From Sansalvadorimonas sp965221135 (GTDB lineage Bacteria; Pseudomonadota; Gammaproteobacteria; Pseudomonadales; Endozoicomonadaceae): a stretch of 64,000 bases of DNA. The notes beneath the pieces are model-generated. The model did no database searches. It was not told the origin of the DNA and saw only the letters and a program-made list of their open reading frames with translations. Below, piece after piece: positions 36,801 through 45,602 of the stretch; position 1 is the stretch's first letter, and every line of letters starts with the position of its first letter. The stretch lies in NCBI GenBank assembly GCA_965221135.1, contig CBDCRZ010000157.1, positions 7,079 through 71,078 of the forward strand. The letters run 5' to 3'. The position numbers and the translations under genes are program-made.

Positions 36801-37482
36801 TGGTTTTATTGACACAGGCGGACCTCTACAGCAGAGCGTCGGCGACTTCTTATGGAACCTTGCCGTTCTGGATTTATGTGCAAAACAAAATCCGCTCGTC
36901 AAGGATGATCCTGATACACCCCGTTTCGATATCTTTGTTAAGCCGCTAATGGATATGGAAAATATCAGGGATCTTCTTTCACATCACTGGCAAGACAGAT
37001 TTGCATATATTTACTGGGCAGGCATTTCTAACCTGGAAATTGATGTGTCTCCTGCTCTTTCTACTCCTGAAAAAAAGGTGAAGGTCTCAGCATTACAAAA
37101 CAGAGTGTTCCAGGCTGTTAAAAATGCTTTGCCAAACCAAAATATTGTTATGGAAGTGAATATTGAAGGGTTCCCAGTTGATATTCTGGTGGGTAAAACC
37201 TTGTGTATAGAGGTCGATGGCCCCCATCATTATATTCAGGATGAGACAATGGAAAACGATGAGCTTCTTGCAAAAGAATCTGGAAAAAGAAGAGCGCGAG
37301 ACCGTTTGATAGATCACATACTCAAAGGCCTGGGGTTTGAGGTGCTACGTATTTCCTATGTTGAGACTGACTCGGTCGCAGGCCTTGGAACGTTTGTTGA
37401 TCGGGTGATAAATGCAATGGACGAACAAGAAATGAGTCGCCAGTATGAAGGCCTGAGAGTGAATGACTTGCCAGCCTGGTAA
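33880..37482 (+). CDS. OPR-like repeat RAP-domain protein 4
   Basis: About 1200 aa, the longest copy, with 15 full repeats plus the cap. Residue x runs T-H-D-P-H-H-H-D-H-N-E-P-E-H-P-P. One repeat has an extra Asp ('GDDDADTT'), one has 'LALLTNSLRQ', and the linker 'LTAPWE' occurs twice. The RAP domain is intact apart from loss of one Leu ('ENDELLAKESG'). The frame also opens at 33799, overlapping copy 3. All copies point the same way with almost no spacing, so a single transcript could cover them. Confidence 0.82.
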   Translation: MLLEDHGRYMRRFSDCVFPSLFGLCRLAIYPAIAFTAQPQRTGNRMRLTVNIGAHFSGRELFFIWLMLPLSGGVIEKCAAADKDTKKSWAAIVKPLPASLYPGRTCVRPHASPVPESSMLQWPPVLTTSKTHTEVPSRQQESSEATVRTHPQRRPDRKRQYYRNPSTERFDQQIEALANEVNRLKKQLHGPHRESHKTALLDLAFQITERDPHPLRASPRALALLANAFSKLAKYQEGATALDWIMKAVIHRSQKQQLTKQCGFKAQTLAMVLNSLSQVAGDDADTTRKALAKEVGRRDLTDPREWSAQHLAMVTNGLSQVTGDDADTTRKALAKEVGRRALAGDLKCWIAQDLAMVTNGLSPVTGDDADTTRKALAKEVGRRDLTAPWEWSAQPLAMVTNGLSQVTGDDADTTRKALAKEVGSRDLTDTKEWSAQHLAMVTNGLSQVAGDDADTTRKALAKEVGRRALAGDLKYWIAQHLALLTNSLRQVAGDDADTTRKALAKEVGSRDLNDTKEWSAQHLAMVTNGLSPVTGDNADTTRKALAKEVGRRGLAGDLKCWIAQDLAMVTNGLSQVTGDDDADTTRKALAKEVGRRALAGDLKCWIAQHLAMVTNGLSQVTGDDADTTRKALAKEVGRRALAGNLKCWIAQNLAMVTNGLSQVTGDDADTTRKALAKEVGRRALAGDLKCWIAQELAMVTNGLSQVTGDDADTTRKALAKEVGRRDLTAPWEWSAQPLAMVTNGLRQVMGDDADTTRKALAKEVGRRALAGDLKCWIAQELAMVTNGLSQVTGDDADTTRKALAKEVGRRDLTDPREWSAQHLAMVTNGLSPVAGDDADTTRKALAKEVGSRDLTDTKEWSAQPLAMVTNGLSQVTGDDADTTRKALAKEVGSRDLTDTREWTAQPLAMVASGMSHCSHVIGEDVVQASIQAIMNISPTEQEIIMALYALCRLSLSDDQLKLGYFLVKRLCDMTGFIDTGGPLQQSVGDFLWNLAVLDLCAKQNPLVKDDPDTPRFDIFVKPLMDMENIRDLLSHHWQDRFAYIYWAGISNLEIDVSPALSTPEKKVKVSALQNRVFQAVKNALPNQNIVMEVNIEGFPVDILVGKTLCIEVDGPHHYIQDETMENDELLAKESGKRRARDRLIDHILKGLGFEVLRISYVETDSVAGLGTFVDRVINAMDEQEMSRQYEGLRVNDLPAW

Positions 37483-37532
37483 CCTTTCTACCAACCACCT
37501 AAACGCCACCATCACAAACACAGGTAACCCTT

Positions 37533-37610
37533 CATACCCGCATATGGAGGACACTAATATCCGCGGGTATGAACGCTCCGGATATGGAAACCCTTAATGT
37601 CCTCCGTATG
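37533..37610. repeat. Nested inverted repeats between OPR-like cluster and traC
   Basis: CATACCCGC (37533-37541) pairs with GCGGGTATG (37563-37571), and CATATGGAGGACA (37541-37553) with TGTCCTCCGTATG (37598-37610). The two pairings are mutually exclusive. They lie between converging transcripts and may act as terminator or mark the cargo boundary. Confidence 0.5.
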
Positions 37611-37623
37611 TATATGGCCTGCT

Positions 37624-40600
37624 CTATACCCTCACCGCCTTCGGCCTTCTCTCCTGCCGCTTCACTCTTTCCTGTCGTTCACGAACAACCTGTTCCCGCC
37701 GTTTTCTCAACTCCCGATCAACAACCCCTTTGACCTGCCTCCGCACACCATCACGCCCCAGTGAGCTCTTTGTGGCCAGATCATTGAAGTCAGTGAAACT
37801 CTTGGGGCTTCCAGTCTGCTCGCCGGGTGCAAACACTGGCACCACCACACATCCCTTTACAGCATCAGCCGCTTCCTTGGCCTTCTCTTTTCCTGGGTTC
37901 TTCCCGCGCACCTGCTCTTGGGAATAGTCATCATCTGCGGCAATAATTATGGGCTTTTCTGGAAACTTACCTTGTAGCTCTTTCGCAACCGTGGGCAGGT
38001 TGCCAGCATCAAAAGCCGCAACCGTAGAGTACCCCAATTCTTCGGAAAGAGAGGCTGCTGTGGCATACCCTTCCGCTACTACAATGGCGGGTGCTTTTGC
38101 TAGTGAATCCATCCCCCCTACAGCGTGAAAACAGCCCTCTTTTCTTGAACCCTTCGGGAAGCGTTTGGTTCCATCTTCCTGAATGTATTGGGTAGCCCAC
38201 TGCTTGCCTTCAACGTCATGCACTGGAATAAAGGTGGTCTTATTCCCGTTGTCGGTGAAAACTTCCGGGGTGGGTTTAATTTGTTTTGACTCCATGTAAG
38301 GAGTTGGCTTGACCACTGGAGACAGCCCATCCAGTTGTTTCGCAACCTTTTTGCTAACCTCCTCCTGCACCCTGGCTTGTTCTTCCGCCCGCTGCTTCAA
38401 CTTCTCTGCGGCCACCGCCTGCATGTTGGCTTTTTCTTCAGGGGTTAGAGAGTAGCCCTTGGCCTTCCACCGGGTTTCCTCTTGGGTTTTGTTGTTCTTG
38501 ATGTAGCCTGCTGGGTGGCCGTCCATGTGGACCACATAAAAGCCTGCCGTTTTACCACCTTTGTCGCCTTCGACTTTAATTCTTTGTTTGGTTCCATCCA
38601 TGACAGGGTGTTTTCCATCAACCACACACCCCATGCTTTTTAAGACATCGGAAAATTCTTCCCTTGGATTCATTGAGGGTACTTGTTCGGGTGACTGGGT
38701 GTTGCTGGGCAACCATTTTTTCAGGGTTTGCATGTCAGCCCCGGCCTCTGCAAACCATGACTTTGCCCCCTTATCCCACTTCGCCCCTGCGCGTTTGGCA
38801 GCCTTTCTGTCATCGTAAGGGACAGCCAGATAAACCCGCCCTTCCTTTTTGGAGTCAACAGCCTTGCTGATCTGTGCCTTCTCTTTCACCGGCCACTGTG
38901 AGAACTTCCCAGCATCCTCACCGGGCGGAACAAACCACGAACCACCGGATTCATTTCTTTCCCACTTGGCACCCAACGCCTTGGCCTGCTCTTTTTCTTT
39001 AAACGGAACGTCGATATAGGTACGTTCTGCGGTTTGGCTCTCCGCCGCTTGCAGGGCTTTATCAAGCAACCGGATGTCTCGACTGGCCATTTCATCCAGA
39101 GCCGTCGCTGCATCGCTGCTGTGTTTTTTAGCCGCTAAAATTTCCCCCTCTGTGCTCTCTGGATTGTTTTTCACTGTCTCCTCCGCCAGTTTCGCATCAG
39201 CCACCACCGTTTCTTGCTGTGCTTTGGTTTGTTCCTGGTTGTTAAGCTGCGCCTGATAAAGCCCGGACTGGGTGGACACTCCCTCCAACTCCGCTGCTAA
39301 AGCCTGCGCTTCTTCCTCGGAGTCGAAACTTATTATTGATCGACTAGGTTTGTCGTGGGATTCCATGAAGACATCAAACGCCTCAGCTTCGTTTTGGGGT
39401 ACTTCATCAATAAAGGTGATCGGCTCTCCGGTTTTCATGTTGGTATCATGGAAATACTTTACTGGCTTCACCTGAATCGCGCCGTTCCATGATTCCGCAT
39501 CGTCCATGTGGAGTTCGTGCATGGGACTAGGGTCAAGATCACGAAGAGCAGTTTGAAAGTCCCCTATACTGCCATCGCTCGCCTTAAAAGCTGCGTGGGC
39601 TTTTGCTGCTGCATCTATGCCGGATCTTCTTTCGTTTGCCCACTCTTCAGACGCGTAAGGCATGGATAGTTCGGTTTCGCTGTCGTTTGTAACAACAACC
39701 CAATGGCCAGCCTCTTCCCCATAGGTTTCTTTATTATCCGCTAGCTGGAACAACACCGGCTCTAAGTTTTCTTGCTTCTGCTCCTGAGCCAGTTCCTGTT
39801 CCTGCTTTTGCTCCAGGCCGAGAATGTAGCCTTGGATCTTTTCAGCATCAGAGGCCGCTCTGAAGATCTCCATGTGATCTTCTTTCAGAACCTTAATCCA
39901 ACTGCCAACATAAGCGGCGTGTTGTTCTGGGTCGTGGCCAATGCCAATTTCTTCCCCCATCATCATGCTGGAGATTTCCGCCCGGAGTTCTTCTTTGGCG
40001 TACCCTTCACTGCCGAAAGGGTGAATTAGATCGCGGTCAAGGCGGGAGTTGTGACCTGTCCAGTGCCCCAGCTCATGCAGTGCTGTTGCATAGAAGTTGT
40101 CAGGGGTTGGGAATTGGTCTTTTTCTGGAAGATGAATGGAGTCAGTAGATGGCCGATAAAACGCCCGATCTTGACCTTTTATATTTATATTTGCCCCGGA
40201 TGCTTCCAGTATTTTTTCGGCTCTTTCAACAGGGTTCCAATCGTGTTTCTCCCCTCGATTTTGCGCGGGCATCCCGTCGATCTGCTCTGCGTTAAACACT
40301 GACGCGAAAAACACCCTTGGTCGTTCCAGCTTCACCACAACCTTTTTCTTTTTGCCTTCACTGTCACGGATTGGCCGTCCATGTTCATCAAGCTTGTCTT
40401 TCTCTTCGGTGAACTTCCAATATTGAACCAGTGTGCTCTTCTCACCTTTGCGAACCTGTGCATCTATGCCCTTCGCCTGCTTATATGTCAGCCAACGGTT
40501 ATCATCGCGCCCCTGAGCCATCAGATTAAGTGCGTTGATACCCTTGTATCGTTTTCCGGTTGTGGGGTTTTCAGGCATAAAACCGCCACCCTGCCAAGGT

Positions 40601-40686
40601 TTCTGCCAAGGGGCAGTACCGGCCTCAAGCTGGGAAATCAGCCTTTTAGCAACATCATCAGCAAACGATTTCTTTTTGTTATCCAT
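37624..40686 (-). CDS. traC: TraC: antirestriction-like/primase transfer protein
   Basis: 1020 aa, similar in size and layout to RP4 TraC primase. The N-terminal ArdC-type domain begins 'SFADDVAKRLISQLEAGTAP' and has a zincin-like metal site 'ALHELGHWTGHNSRLDRD' at about 203-220. Two short repeat domains with 'VPFKEKEQAKALGAKW' and 'VPYDDRKAAKRAGAKWD' lie at about 555 and 620. A C-terminal Toprim-like region has 'IVVAEGYATAASLSEELG' and 'PIIIAADDDYSQ'. RP4 TraC is sent to the recipient and primes complementary-strand synthesis. The ATG at 40686 follows AAAGGGACG; longer upstream frames overlap the next gene. It contains OB8 in frame. Confidence 0.9.
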   Translation of the reverse strand: MDNKKKSFADDVAKRLISQLEAGTAPWQKPWQGGGFMPENPTTGKRYKGINALNLMAQGRDDNRWLTYKQAKGIDAQVRKGEKSTLVQYWKFTEEKDKLDEHGRPIRDSEGKKKKVVVKLERPRVFFASVFNAEQIDGMPAQNRGEKHDWNPVERAEKILEASGANINIKGQDRAFYRPSTDSIHLPEKDQFPTPDNFYATALHELGHWTGHNSRLDRDLIHPFGSEGYAKEELRAEISSMMMGEEIGIGHDPEQHAAYVGSWIKVLKEDHMEIFRAASDAEKIQGYILGLEQKQEQELAQEQKQENLEPVLFQLADNKETYGEEAGHWVVVTNDSETELSMPYASEEWANERRSGIDAAAKAHAAFKASDGSIGDFQTALRDLDPSPMHELHMDDAESWNGAIQVKPVKYFHDTNMKTGEPITFIDEVPQNEAEAFDVFMESHDKPSRSIISFDSEEEAQALAAELEGVSTQSGLYQAQLNNQEQTKAQQETVVADAKLAEETVKNNPESTEGEILAAKKHSSDAATALDEMASRDIRLLDKALQAAESQTAERTYIDVPFKEKEQAKALGAKWERNESGGSWFVPPGEDAGKFSQWPVKEKAQISKAVDSKKEGRVYLAVPYDDRKAAKRAGAKWDKGAKSWFAEAGADMQTLKKWLPSNTQSPEQVPSMNPREEFSDVLKSMGCVVDGKHPVMDGTKQRIKVEGDKGGKTAGFYVVHMDGHPAGYIKNNKTQEETRWKAKGYSLTPEEKANMQAVAAEKLKQRAEEQARVQEEVSKKVAKQLDGLSPVVKPTPYMESKQIKPTPEVFTDNGNKTTFIPVHDVEGKQWATQYIQEDGTKRFPKGSRKEGCFHAVGGMDSLAKAPAIVVAEGYATAASLSEELGYSTVAAFDAGNLPTVAKELQGKFPEKPIIIAADDDYSQEQVRGKNPGKEKAKEAADAVKGCVVVPVFAPGEQTGSPKSFTDFNDLATKSSLGRDGVRRQVKGVVDRELRKRREQVVRERQERVKRQERRPKAVRV
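39127..39139. promoter_or_regulatory. KorB operator OB8 (inside traC)
   Basis: TTTAGCCGCTAAA in the traC coding region, read on the minus strand as Ile-Leu-Ala-Ala-Lys, the third in-frame copy. Confidence 0.85.
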
Positions 40687-40735
40687 AACTTCGATTCGTC
40701 CCTTTTTTTTATTTGAGAAGTGTTCTGCACTGTCT

Positions 40736-40915
40736 TTATTCCCGTGAGTCTTTGGCATCCTCCTCAGACAGTGCATCCTCCACAAACGCGCCCATTTTTT
40801 CGGCCTCCTCGGGCGAGAATTCCACTTCAAAACCCGGCACCATCATATCGGCCTCTTTCTCGGATAGAATATCCACTTCACCAATCAACTCACTCACACT
40901 TTTCTCTTCACTCAT
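40736..40915 (-). CDS. Small acidic protein, 59 aa (TraD position)
   Basis: It begins MSEEKSVSELIGEVDIL and is rich in Glu/Asp, with 'FSPEEAEKMGAFVEDALSEE'. AAAGGAG 8 bases upstream is a strong ribosome site. It lies between traF and traC, where RP4 has traD and traE, but I cannot show homology. Probably translated as part of the tra operon. Confidence 0.65.
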   Translation of the reverse strand: MSEEKSVSELIGEVDILSEKEADMMVPGFEVEFSPEEAEKMGAFVEDALSEEDAKDSRE

Positions 40916-40928
40916 ACTCTCTCTCCTT

Positions 40929-41465
40929 TTAGTGCCATGTATAAACTGGCGTAATCACATCCCTGATCTGCTGCACATCAATAGCCCCAAAATAGCGCCC
41001 ATCAAACGATATGGCGCTCACATCCGACATCAACAACAGACTTTGAGGGGCGAGGGTGTAATGGCTTTCAGTGGTGCGTGGTAGCGGCCTGTCAGCCCCA
41101 TCTGCATCAATAACAGCACTGAGCGGTAAACGGGTGCCATTGATACGCACACCCTCATCAGCCACCACAACCTCATCCCCGGCAACACCCACAACCTTTT
41201 TCATCATGTAGCCATAGTCGCCTTCACAAAAACCCGCTGTGATGTATTCCCGCGACCTGGCTTCCTGAAAAACTGCATTGTCTGGTGGGCAAAAAATTAC
41301 ATACGCATCTTTGGTTATGGGTGCGTCTGTCACAACATAAAAACCCAATGGGATACTCTTGGTTGTGTTGACTCTAAGCCCCCCAAAGTACGCAACCAAA
41401 CCCGCAAATATAACGGCGGTTCCAGTCCAGAAAAAACCATTAAGTGCGCGATTATAAATGCTCAT
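40929..41465 (-). CDS. traF: TraF: pilin-maturation serine peptidase
   Basis: 178 aa S26-family protease with an N-terminal membrane segment (about residues 11-30). The catalytic residues known in RP4 TraF are all present at the same numbers: Ser37 in 'KSIPLGFY', Lys89 in 'YMMKKVVGVAGDEV' and Asp155 in 'ISFDGRYFG'. It processes and cyclises the TrbC pilin. It overlaps the traG stop. Confidence 0.93.
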   Translation of the reverse strand: MSIYNRALNGFFWTGTAVIFAGLVAYFGGLRVNTTKSIPLGFYVVTDAPITKDAYVIFCPPDNAVFQEARSREYITAGFCEGDYGYMMKKVVGVAGDEVVVADEGVRINGTRLPLSAVIDADGADRPLPRTTESHYTLAPQSLLLMSDVSAISFDGRYFGAIDVQQIRDVITPVYTWH

Positions 41466-43372
41466 ATTGCCACCGCTTCAACACGGCTGGCCGGTGTGTT
41501 CGCTCGGGGTCTGTCTGAAAACTCTGGTGCCGCCACTTCTGCCCTGGCTTGAAAAACAGGGTCTTTGAAATACAGTGGTTGCTGTCCGTAAATTGCCGGG
41601 AATCCCGCCACATAAACCACCATATCCCCGGCCTGTATAATATCCCCGGCTTCATTTTTAAGAGCTGGGGGCATACGTAAACACTCATCCGGGGTCATGA
41701 GGTTTCGTTTCACTTCTTCGAGGTTTCTGGACACACTGCCAAGCAATGCGCTTGTTCTTTTACCTGACACCGACACTCTTTCTTTAATCACTGTCGTCTC
41801 ACCTGTCAGTCTGGAAAGATGCTCTGCTGTTTCTAGGCGATTGGGGGGGAAGGCGTTCTGGACGTGACAGTTCGACGTGATCTGCTCGTTACGACCATAG
41901 CCAGACTCTTCACTTTTTAGCTGGTTTATATCCTGACAAATCAAATAACACCGGATGCCATACCCGGCCAGAAACGCCAGAGACTCTTGGAATATTTCAA
42001 GTTTCCCCATGCTGGGAAACTCATCAAGCATCATCAGAAGCTGGTGTTTGTAGTTCTTAACTGATCGCCCGCTTTCAAACTTCATATCAGCGGCCAGCAC
42101 CCTAACAATCATATTGAGCATGATACGCAACAGGGGTTTCATGCGGTTTTTGTCGGATGGCTGGGTGATGATGTAAAGGCTCATTGGTGAGTCGTGATTC
42201 ATAAGATCTTTGATGTTGAAATCGGAACAGCTGACGTTTTCAGCAACAACCGGGTCACGAAACAGCGACAAATAAGATTTGGCAGTAGATAACACCGAAC
42301 CCATTTCTTCATCGGGTCTATCGATCATGTCTCTTGCTGCTGCACCAACAACAGGATGGTTCCCGTTATCGGTGTGCTCGTAGGACACCATTTCACGCCA
42401 CAACTCACTGATATGACGACCAGGGTCAGACAGTGCTGCATCAACCGCAGGGAGTGTCGATTCACCTTCACCGTTCCTGGCTTTGTACATAACATGCAAA
42501 ATCACCCCAACCAACAAAGATTGGGATGTTTTCTGCCAGTGGGTATTCAAGCCTTTACCATCGGGGTCAACAATCAATGTTGCCAGATTCTGCACGTCGC
42601 CCACTTCGGACTCTGTGCCAAGCCCCACTTCCGCCAAAGGGTTCCAGCGGGCGCCGCGCCCTCCTGCAGACGTAGCAGGCTCAAACCGAATAACAGTGTT
42701 CTTGGCGTGATTTTTACGCCATCCCGCCGTTAGCTCCCAAAGCTCCCCTTTCAGGTCAGTGATAACCATACTGCCGCCCCAAGATAAACAGGTAGGCACA
42801 ACCAGCCCGACACCTTTACCTGATCGAGTGGGTGCATAACAAAGTACATGTTCACTGCCTGAGTGCTTCAGATAGTGCGTTTTTCCTGACCTGTCCTGCC
42901 ATGCTCCGACATAGACACTGTTCTTTTTTTGAGACGGTCTTGGTTTGCCTGTGAATTTGTTTTTCGTGGGAAAAAGGCCGGCCTTTTCTATATCCTTTTT
43001 ATTTGCCCAGCGAGCGGAACCATGAAGGTACTTGTTCGCCTTGGTCGAGTTTCGCAAAATCATCTGCAGAACGAATAACAGAACCAGCCCAATTGCGGCC
43101 ACAACCAACCCATAACTCCCCGCCTGCATAACCTGATCGGGGTATTGTCCATACCACTTATCAGCCCAAATAATAATCGACCATGGGGGGTATATGCCAA
43201 ACAGCGACTCCCCCAAAACAGCCTGGTAATTGAAGTTACGGGCAAAAATTTGAGTGGGTATCGCCAGAGACAGCACAATGATTGCCAGAGCAGCCATTGG
43301 TATAAACTTAATGGGAATGCCCTTTTTCTGGCGTATCTGCGCCCCCACCTGGTTGTTGAACTTATCCTTCAT
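41462..43372 (-). CDS. traG: TraG: VirD4-type coupling protein
   Basis: 636 aa. Two N-terminal membrane helices (about 28-48 and 85-105) are followed by Walker A 'APTRSGKGVGLVVP' at about 179 and Walker B 'LLMMLDEFPSMGKLE' at about 446, then 'IRCYLICQDINQLKSE'. It links the TraI relaxosome to the Trb channel. Its start overlaps the traI stop. Confidence 0.94.
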   Translation of the reverse strand: MKDKFNNQVGAQIRQKKGIPIKFIPMAALAIIVLSLAIPTQIFARNFNYQAVLGESLFGIYPPWSIIIWADKWYGQYPDQVMQAGSYGLVVAAIGLVLLFVLQMILRNSTKANKYLHGSARWANKKDIEKAGLFPTKNKFTGKPRPSQKKNSVYVGAWQDRSGKTHYLKHSGSEHVLCYAPTRSGKGVGLVVPTCLSWGGSMVITDLKGELWELTAGWRKNHAKNTVIRFEPATSAGGRGARWNPLAEVGLGTESEVGDVQNLATLIVDPDGKGLNTHWQKTSQSLLVGVILHVMYKARNGEGESTLPAVDAALSDPGRHISELWREMVSYEHTDNGNHPVVGAAARDMIDRPDEEMGSVLSTAKSYLSLFRDPVVAENVSCSDFNIKDLMNHDSPMSLYIITQPSDKNRMKPLLRIMLNMIVRVLAADMKFESGRSVKNYKHQLLMMLDEFPSMGKLEIFQESLAFLAGYGIRCYLICQDINQLKSEESGYGRNEQITSNCHVQNAFPPNRLETAEHLSRLTGETTVIKERVSVSGKRTSALLGSVSRNLEEVKRNLMTPDECLRMPPALKNEAGDIIQAGDMVVYVAGFPAIYGQQPLYFKDPVFQARAEVAAPEFSDRPRANTPASRVEAVAI

Positions 43373-45219
43373 TTTCTCGATCTTCCCTGTTTGGTGATGA
43401 TTGAGCCATTGCCCGCCATCGACACCTGATCGCCTAGTGATAATCGTTTCAGCCTTCTGACTGCGGCCTCATCTTTGAGCGACACAACCACTACCTCGTT
43501 ATCCTTCTTTAGTAGTGCCAGCGACTGCCCTTCAACCTGTCGTAAACCAGAGAAGAAATAACGCCCTTCTTCTCCCTGTCTTCTGCCCCTATGTTTCGAT
43601 ATATCGTTTAATGATAGCGCCGCTTTATTGCGCTCGGCAACATAAGTCCGCACGGCCTGATCTTTTTTCTTCTGCTCCTCAGACAAACCGGCCTGCTTTA
43701 TTCTTTGTGCCTCCATGCGCTCATTTTCAAACGAAACATTTATGGCACTATCAGCCACTTCCCGAACAACCGCTGCCCTAAAACCCTGCGAGCCTGTAAC
43801 AGTGAGCTTGTCTCCTTTCGCCCCCGCCAGCTTGACTGCAACACCAATACCCTTGCCCCCAAAGTCATCTGACACCTTCACTCTCTCCCCATCATCCTTC
43901 ACGACACCCTCTCCGGTGCTGTAAATAATGGTGCCTTTCTTGGTCACACTGTCGAAATCTATGCCTGATTTCAGGGATGGGTCTGGATTACCTGTTGCTG
44001 AGATAGTGTTGGTTTTCAGTAGCTCCCGGCCTTCCCTTGCTCTTAATGCTTTCAGAGCTTCCTGATCGCCACCGTTTGCTTTGTCTCGCAACCAATCCGC
44101 CCAGGTTAATCGCCGGTACTTTTCGTTTATGCGCTTCACCTCTCGGCCTTGCCGCTCTTTGATCTCTTTAAACGCTCTGTCAGCATTTCGTTTTATGCCT
44201 GCGTAAGCCATGCGCTTTGCCAGCCCTCCACCCTTGGCCAGCTTCAGGGTTGATCGCTTCAGCTTCAGTGACCGATTAAGAGTCGCTACTTCTCTATCTG
44301 TGGCGTTCTTCAATACTGTGATGACTTTCTTTCGGTTCAGCTTTCTTGCGTCCTGATCGCTCTTGTAGGTCTGGTAAAGCTCGGTGGTGTCCAGCTTTGT
44401 TTTTACCGGGTTCGCCCTGTATGCCTTTTTAGGGGTGTTCTTATACCCCCCTCTTTTTTCAACAAACCCACCAAGCCGATCTTCCAAGCTGTTTTTGGAA
44501 ATAACCCGGTCAACCGTACTGGCTTTTACTGCCATACCCTCTTCTGACACCAGAACGAAACCATTACCTTTTCGCTGGAGTTCAAGCCCAGCGTCGGCCA
44601 GCACTTTATGAAGCTCTCCCCATGATTCCGCCTGCTTGATTGCATCAAGGCACTCTCTTCTCACCCACCCCATCAGGCTCTCGATACCGGAATGATGCTC
44701 CATGTCATCAGCCCGGTTCTCCGCCCCTCTTTTCTGTGGATGGTGGTTGTCGATCTCCAGGTCGTGTTCGATCTCAAGCCGCTCACAAACATTTGCGAGC
44801 TTTTTATGGTCTTGGAAGGGGTCGTGGATGGTTAATGTTTCGGGGTGTATTTTATTTACAGCGATGTGAATGTGAAGATTGTCGGTGTCGGTGTGAACAA
44901 CACTAACCCTCTGGTGTCCTTCGAAACCCAACTCTTTGCAAACTTCCTCTTCAATTTTTGAGATAACAGCTTGTGAGGGGCTTTCTCCGGCTCGGAACGA
45001 GACAATCATGTGATAGGTTTTGTCAGACTCAGCCCTTCTGTTCATGGCCTGCACAGCCTGAATCTCAAGCGCCGCATCCAGTGGGTTATCTTGGTGACAG
45101 TTTGTGGTGAGCACAAAACCCACTCGTTCCTCTTTCCCCTGCTCCCCAGTCAGGTACTTTACAAGGGATGTGAAGCTGGATTTCTTCACTGCCTTCATGG
45201 GGACGTGCTTTGCAATCAA
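43369..45219 (-). CDS. traI: TraI: MOBP relaxase
   Basis: 616 aa, clearly similar to RP4 TraI (RP4 is about 732 aa). It has 'MIAKHVPMK' at the start, catalytic Tyr22 in 'LVKYLTGEQGK', motif II 'KTYHMIVSFRAGES' and motif III 'HTDTDNLHIHIAVNKIHP'. It nicks at oriT (45742/45743) and stays attached to the 5' end. The start is TTG at 45219, fixed by the match to RP4, with AAGGA upstream. The C-terminal part is basic and variable. Confidence 0.94.
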   Translation of the reverse strand: MIAKHVPMKAVKKSSFTSLVKYLTGEQGKEERVGFVLTTNCHQDNPLDAALEIQAVQAMNRRAESDKTYHMIVSFRAGESPSQAVISKIEEEVCKELGFEGHQRVSVVHTDTDNLHIHIAVNKIHPETLTIHDPFQDHKKLANVCERLEIEHDLEIDNHHPQKRGAENRADDMEHHSGIESLMGWVRRECLDAIKQAESWGELHKVLADAGLELQRKGNGFVLVSEEGMAVKASTVDRVISKNSLEDRLGGFVEKRGGYKNTPKKAYRANPVKTKLDTTELYQTYKSDQDARKLNRKKVITVLKNATDREVATLNRSLKLKRSTLKLAKGGGLAKRMAYAGIKRNADRAFKEIKERQGREVKRINEKYRRLTWADWLRDKANGGDQEALKALRAREGRELLKTNTISATGNPDPSLKSGIDFDSVTKKGTIIYSTGEGVVKDDGERVKVSDDFGGKGIGVAVKLAGAKGDKLTVTGSQGFRAAVVREVADSAINVSFENERMEAQRIKQAGLSEEQKKKDQAVRTYVAERNKAALSLNDISKHRGRRQGEEGRYFFSGLRQVEGQSLALLKKDNEVVVVSLKDEAAVRRLKRLSLGDQVSMAGNGSIITKQGRSRK

Positions 45220-45234
45220 AACTAAAAATCCTTT

Positions 45235-45247
45235 TTTAGCCGCTAAA
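45235..45247. promoter_or_regulatory. KorB operator OB9
   Basis: TTTAGCCGCTAAA in the gap between the traJ stop and the traI start; KorB could lower traI and downstream expression from here. Confidence 0.85.
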
Positions 45248-45248
45248 A

Positions 45249-45602
45249 TTATCTCTTCAGAACTTCACTCATAATTGCCCGCAACTCATCCTGGTTGCTG
45301 TTGATGCGCCCCAAAAGCTCAAGAATGGTGCTTCTCATTTCCTCATTATTGAAGTGGGCAAGCCTTTCGTCATCCGTTAGCCACATTTTTAAAAGACCGC
45401 CCAGACGACCCAGATCACCATTCACTTTTGCAAGGTCACTGATTTTTTTATGGTCTAGGATTGTTTTGATTTGGTAGTTCATACCAATATTTAAAAGGTA
45501 CGTGGACATTGGCAGCCCCACAGCATCAGCCTGTTGTTTGATTGCGTCCTTCTCAGTTTGCAAACAATAAACCTTTATTGGTGGCAAATCCCTTCTGCTC
45601 AT
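45249..45602 (-). CDS. traJ: TraJ: relaxosome accessory DNA-binding protein
   Basis: 117 aa. The N-terminus 'RRDLPPIKVYCLQTEKDAIK' and the leucine-rich C-terminal helices match TraJ/MobC-type ribbon-helix-helix proteins that bind next to nic. The ATG at 45602 is preceded by AAAGGAATTGG; an upstream ATG at 45647 adds 15 residues reading into oriT and is rejected. It reads away from oriT, divergent from traK. Confidence 0.88.
   Translation of the reverse strand: MSRRDLPPIKVYCLQTEKDAIKQQADAVGLPMSTYLLNIGMNYQIKTILDHKKISDLAKVNGDLGRLGGLLKMWLTDDERLAHFNNEEMRSTILELLGRINSNQDELRAIMSEVLKR

Noticed and set aside
40736..40830. Extended traC start at 40830
   Set aside because: The extra 48 residues overlap the small acidic gene, lack a ribosome site and show no similarity; ATG 40686 has a clear one.
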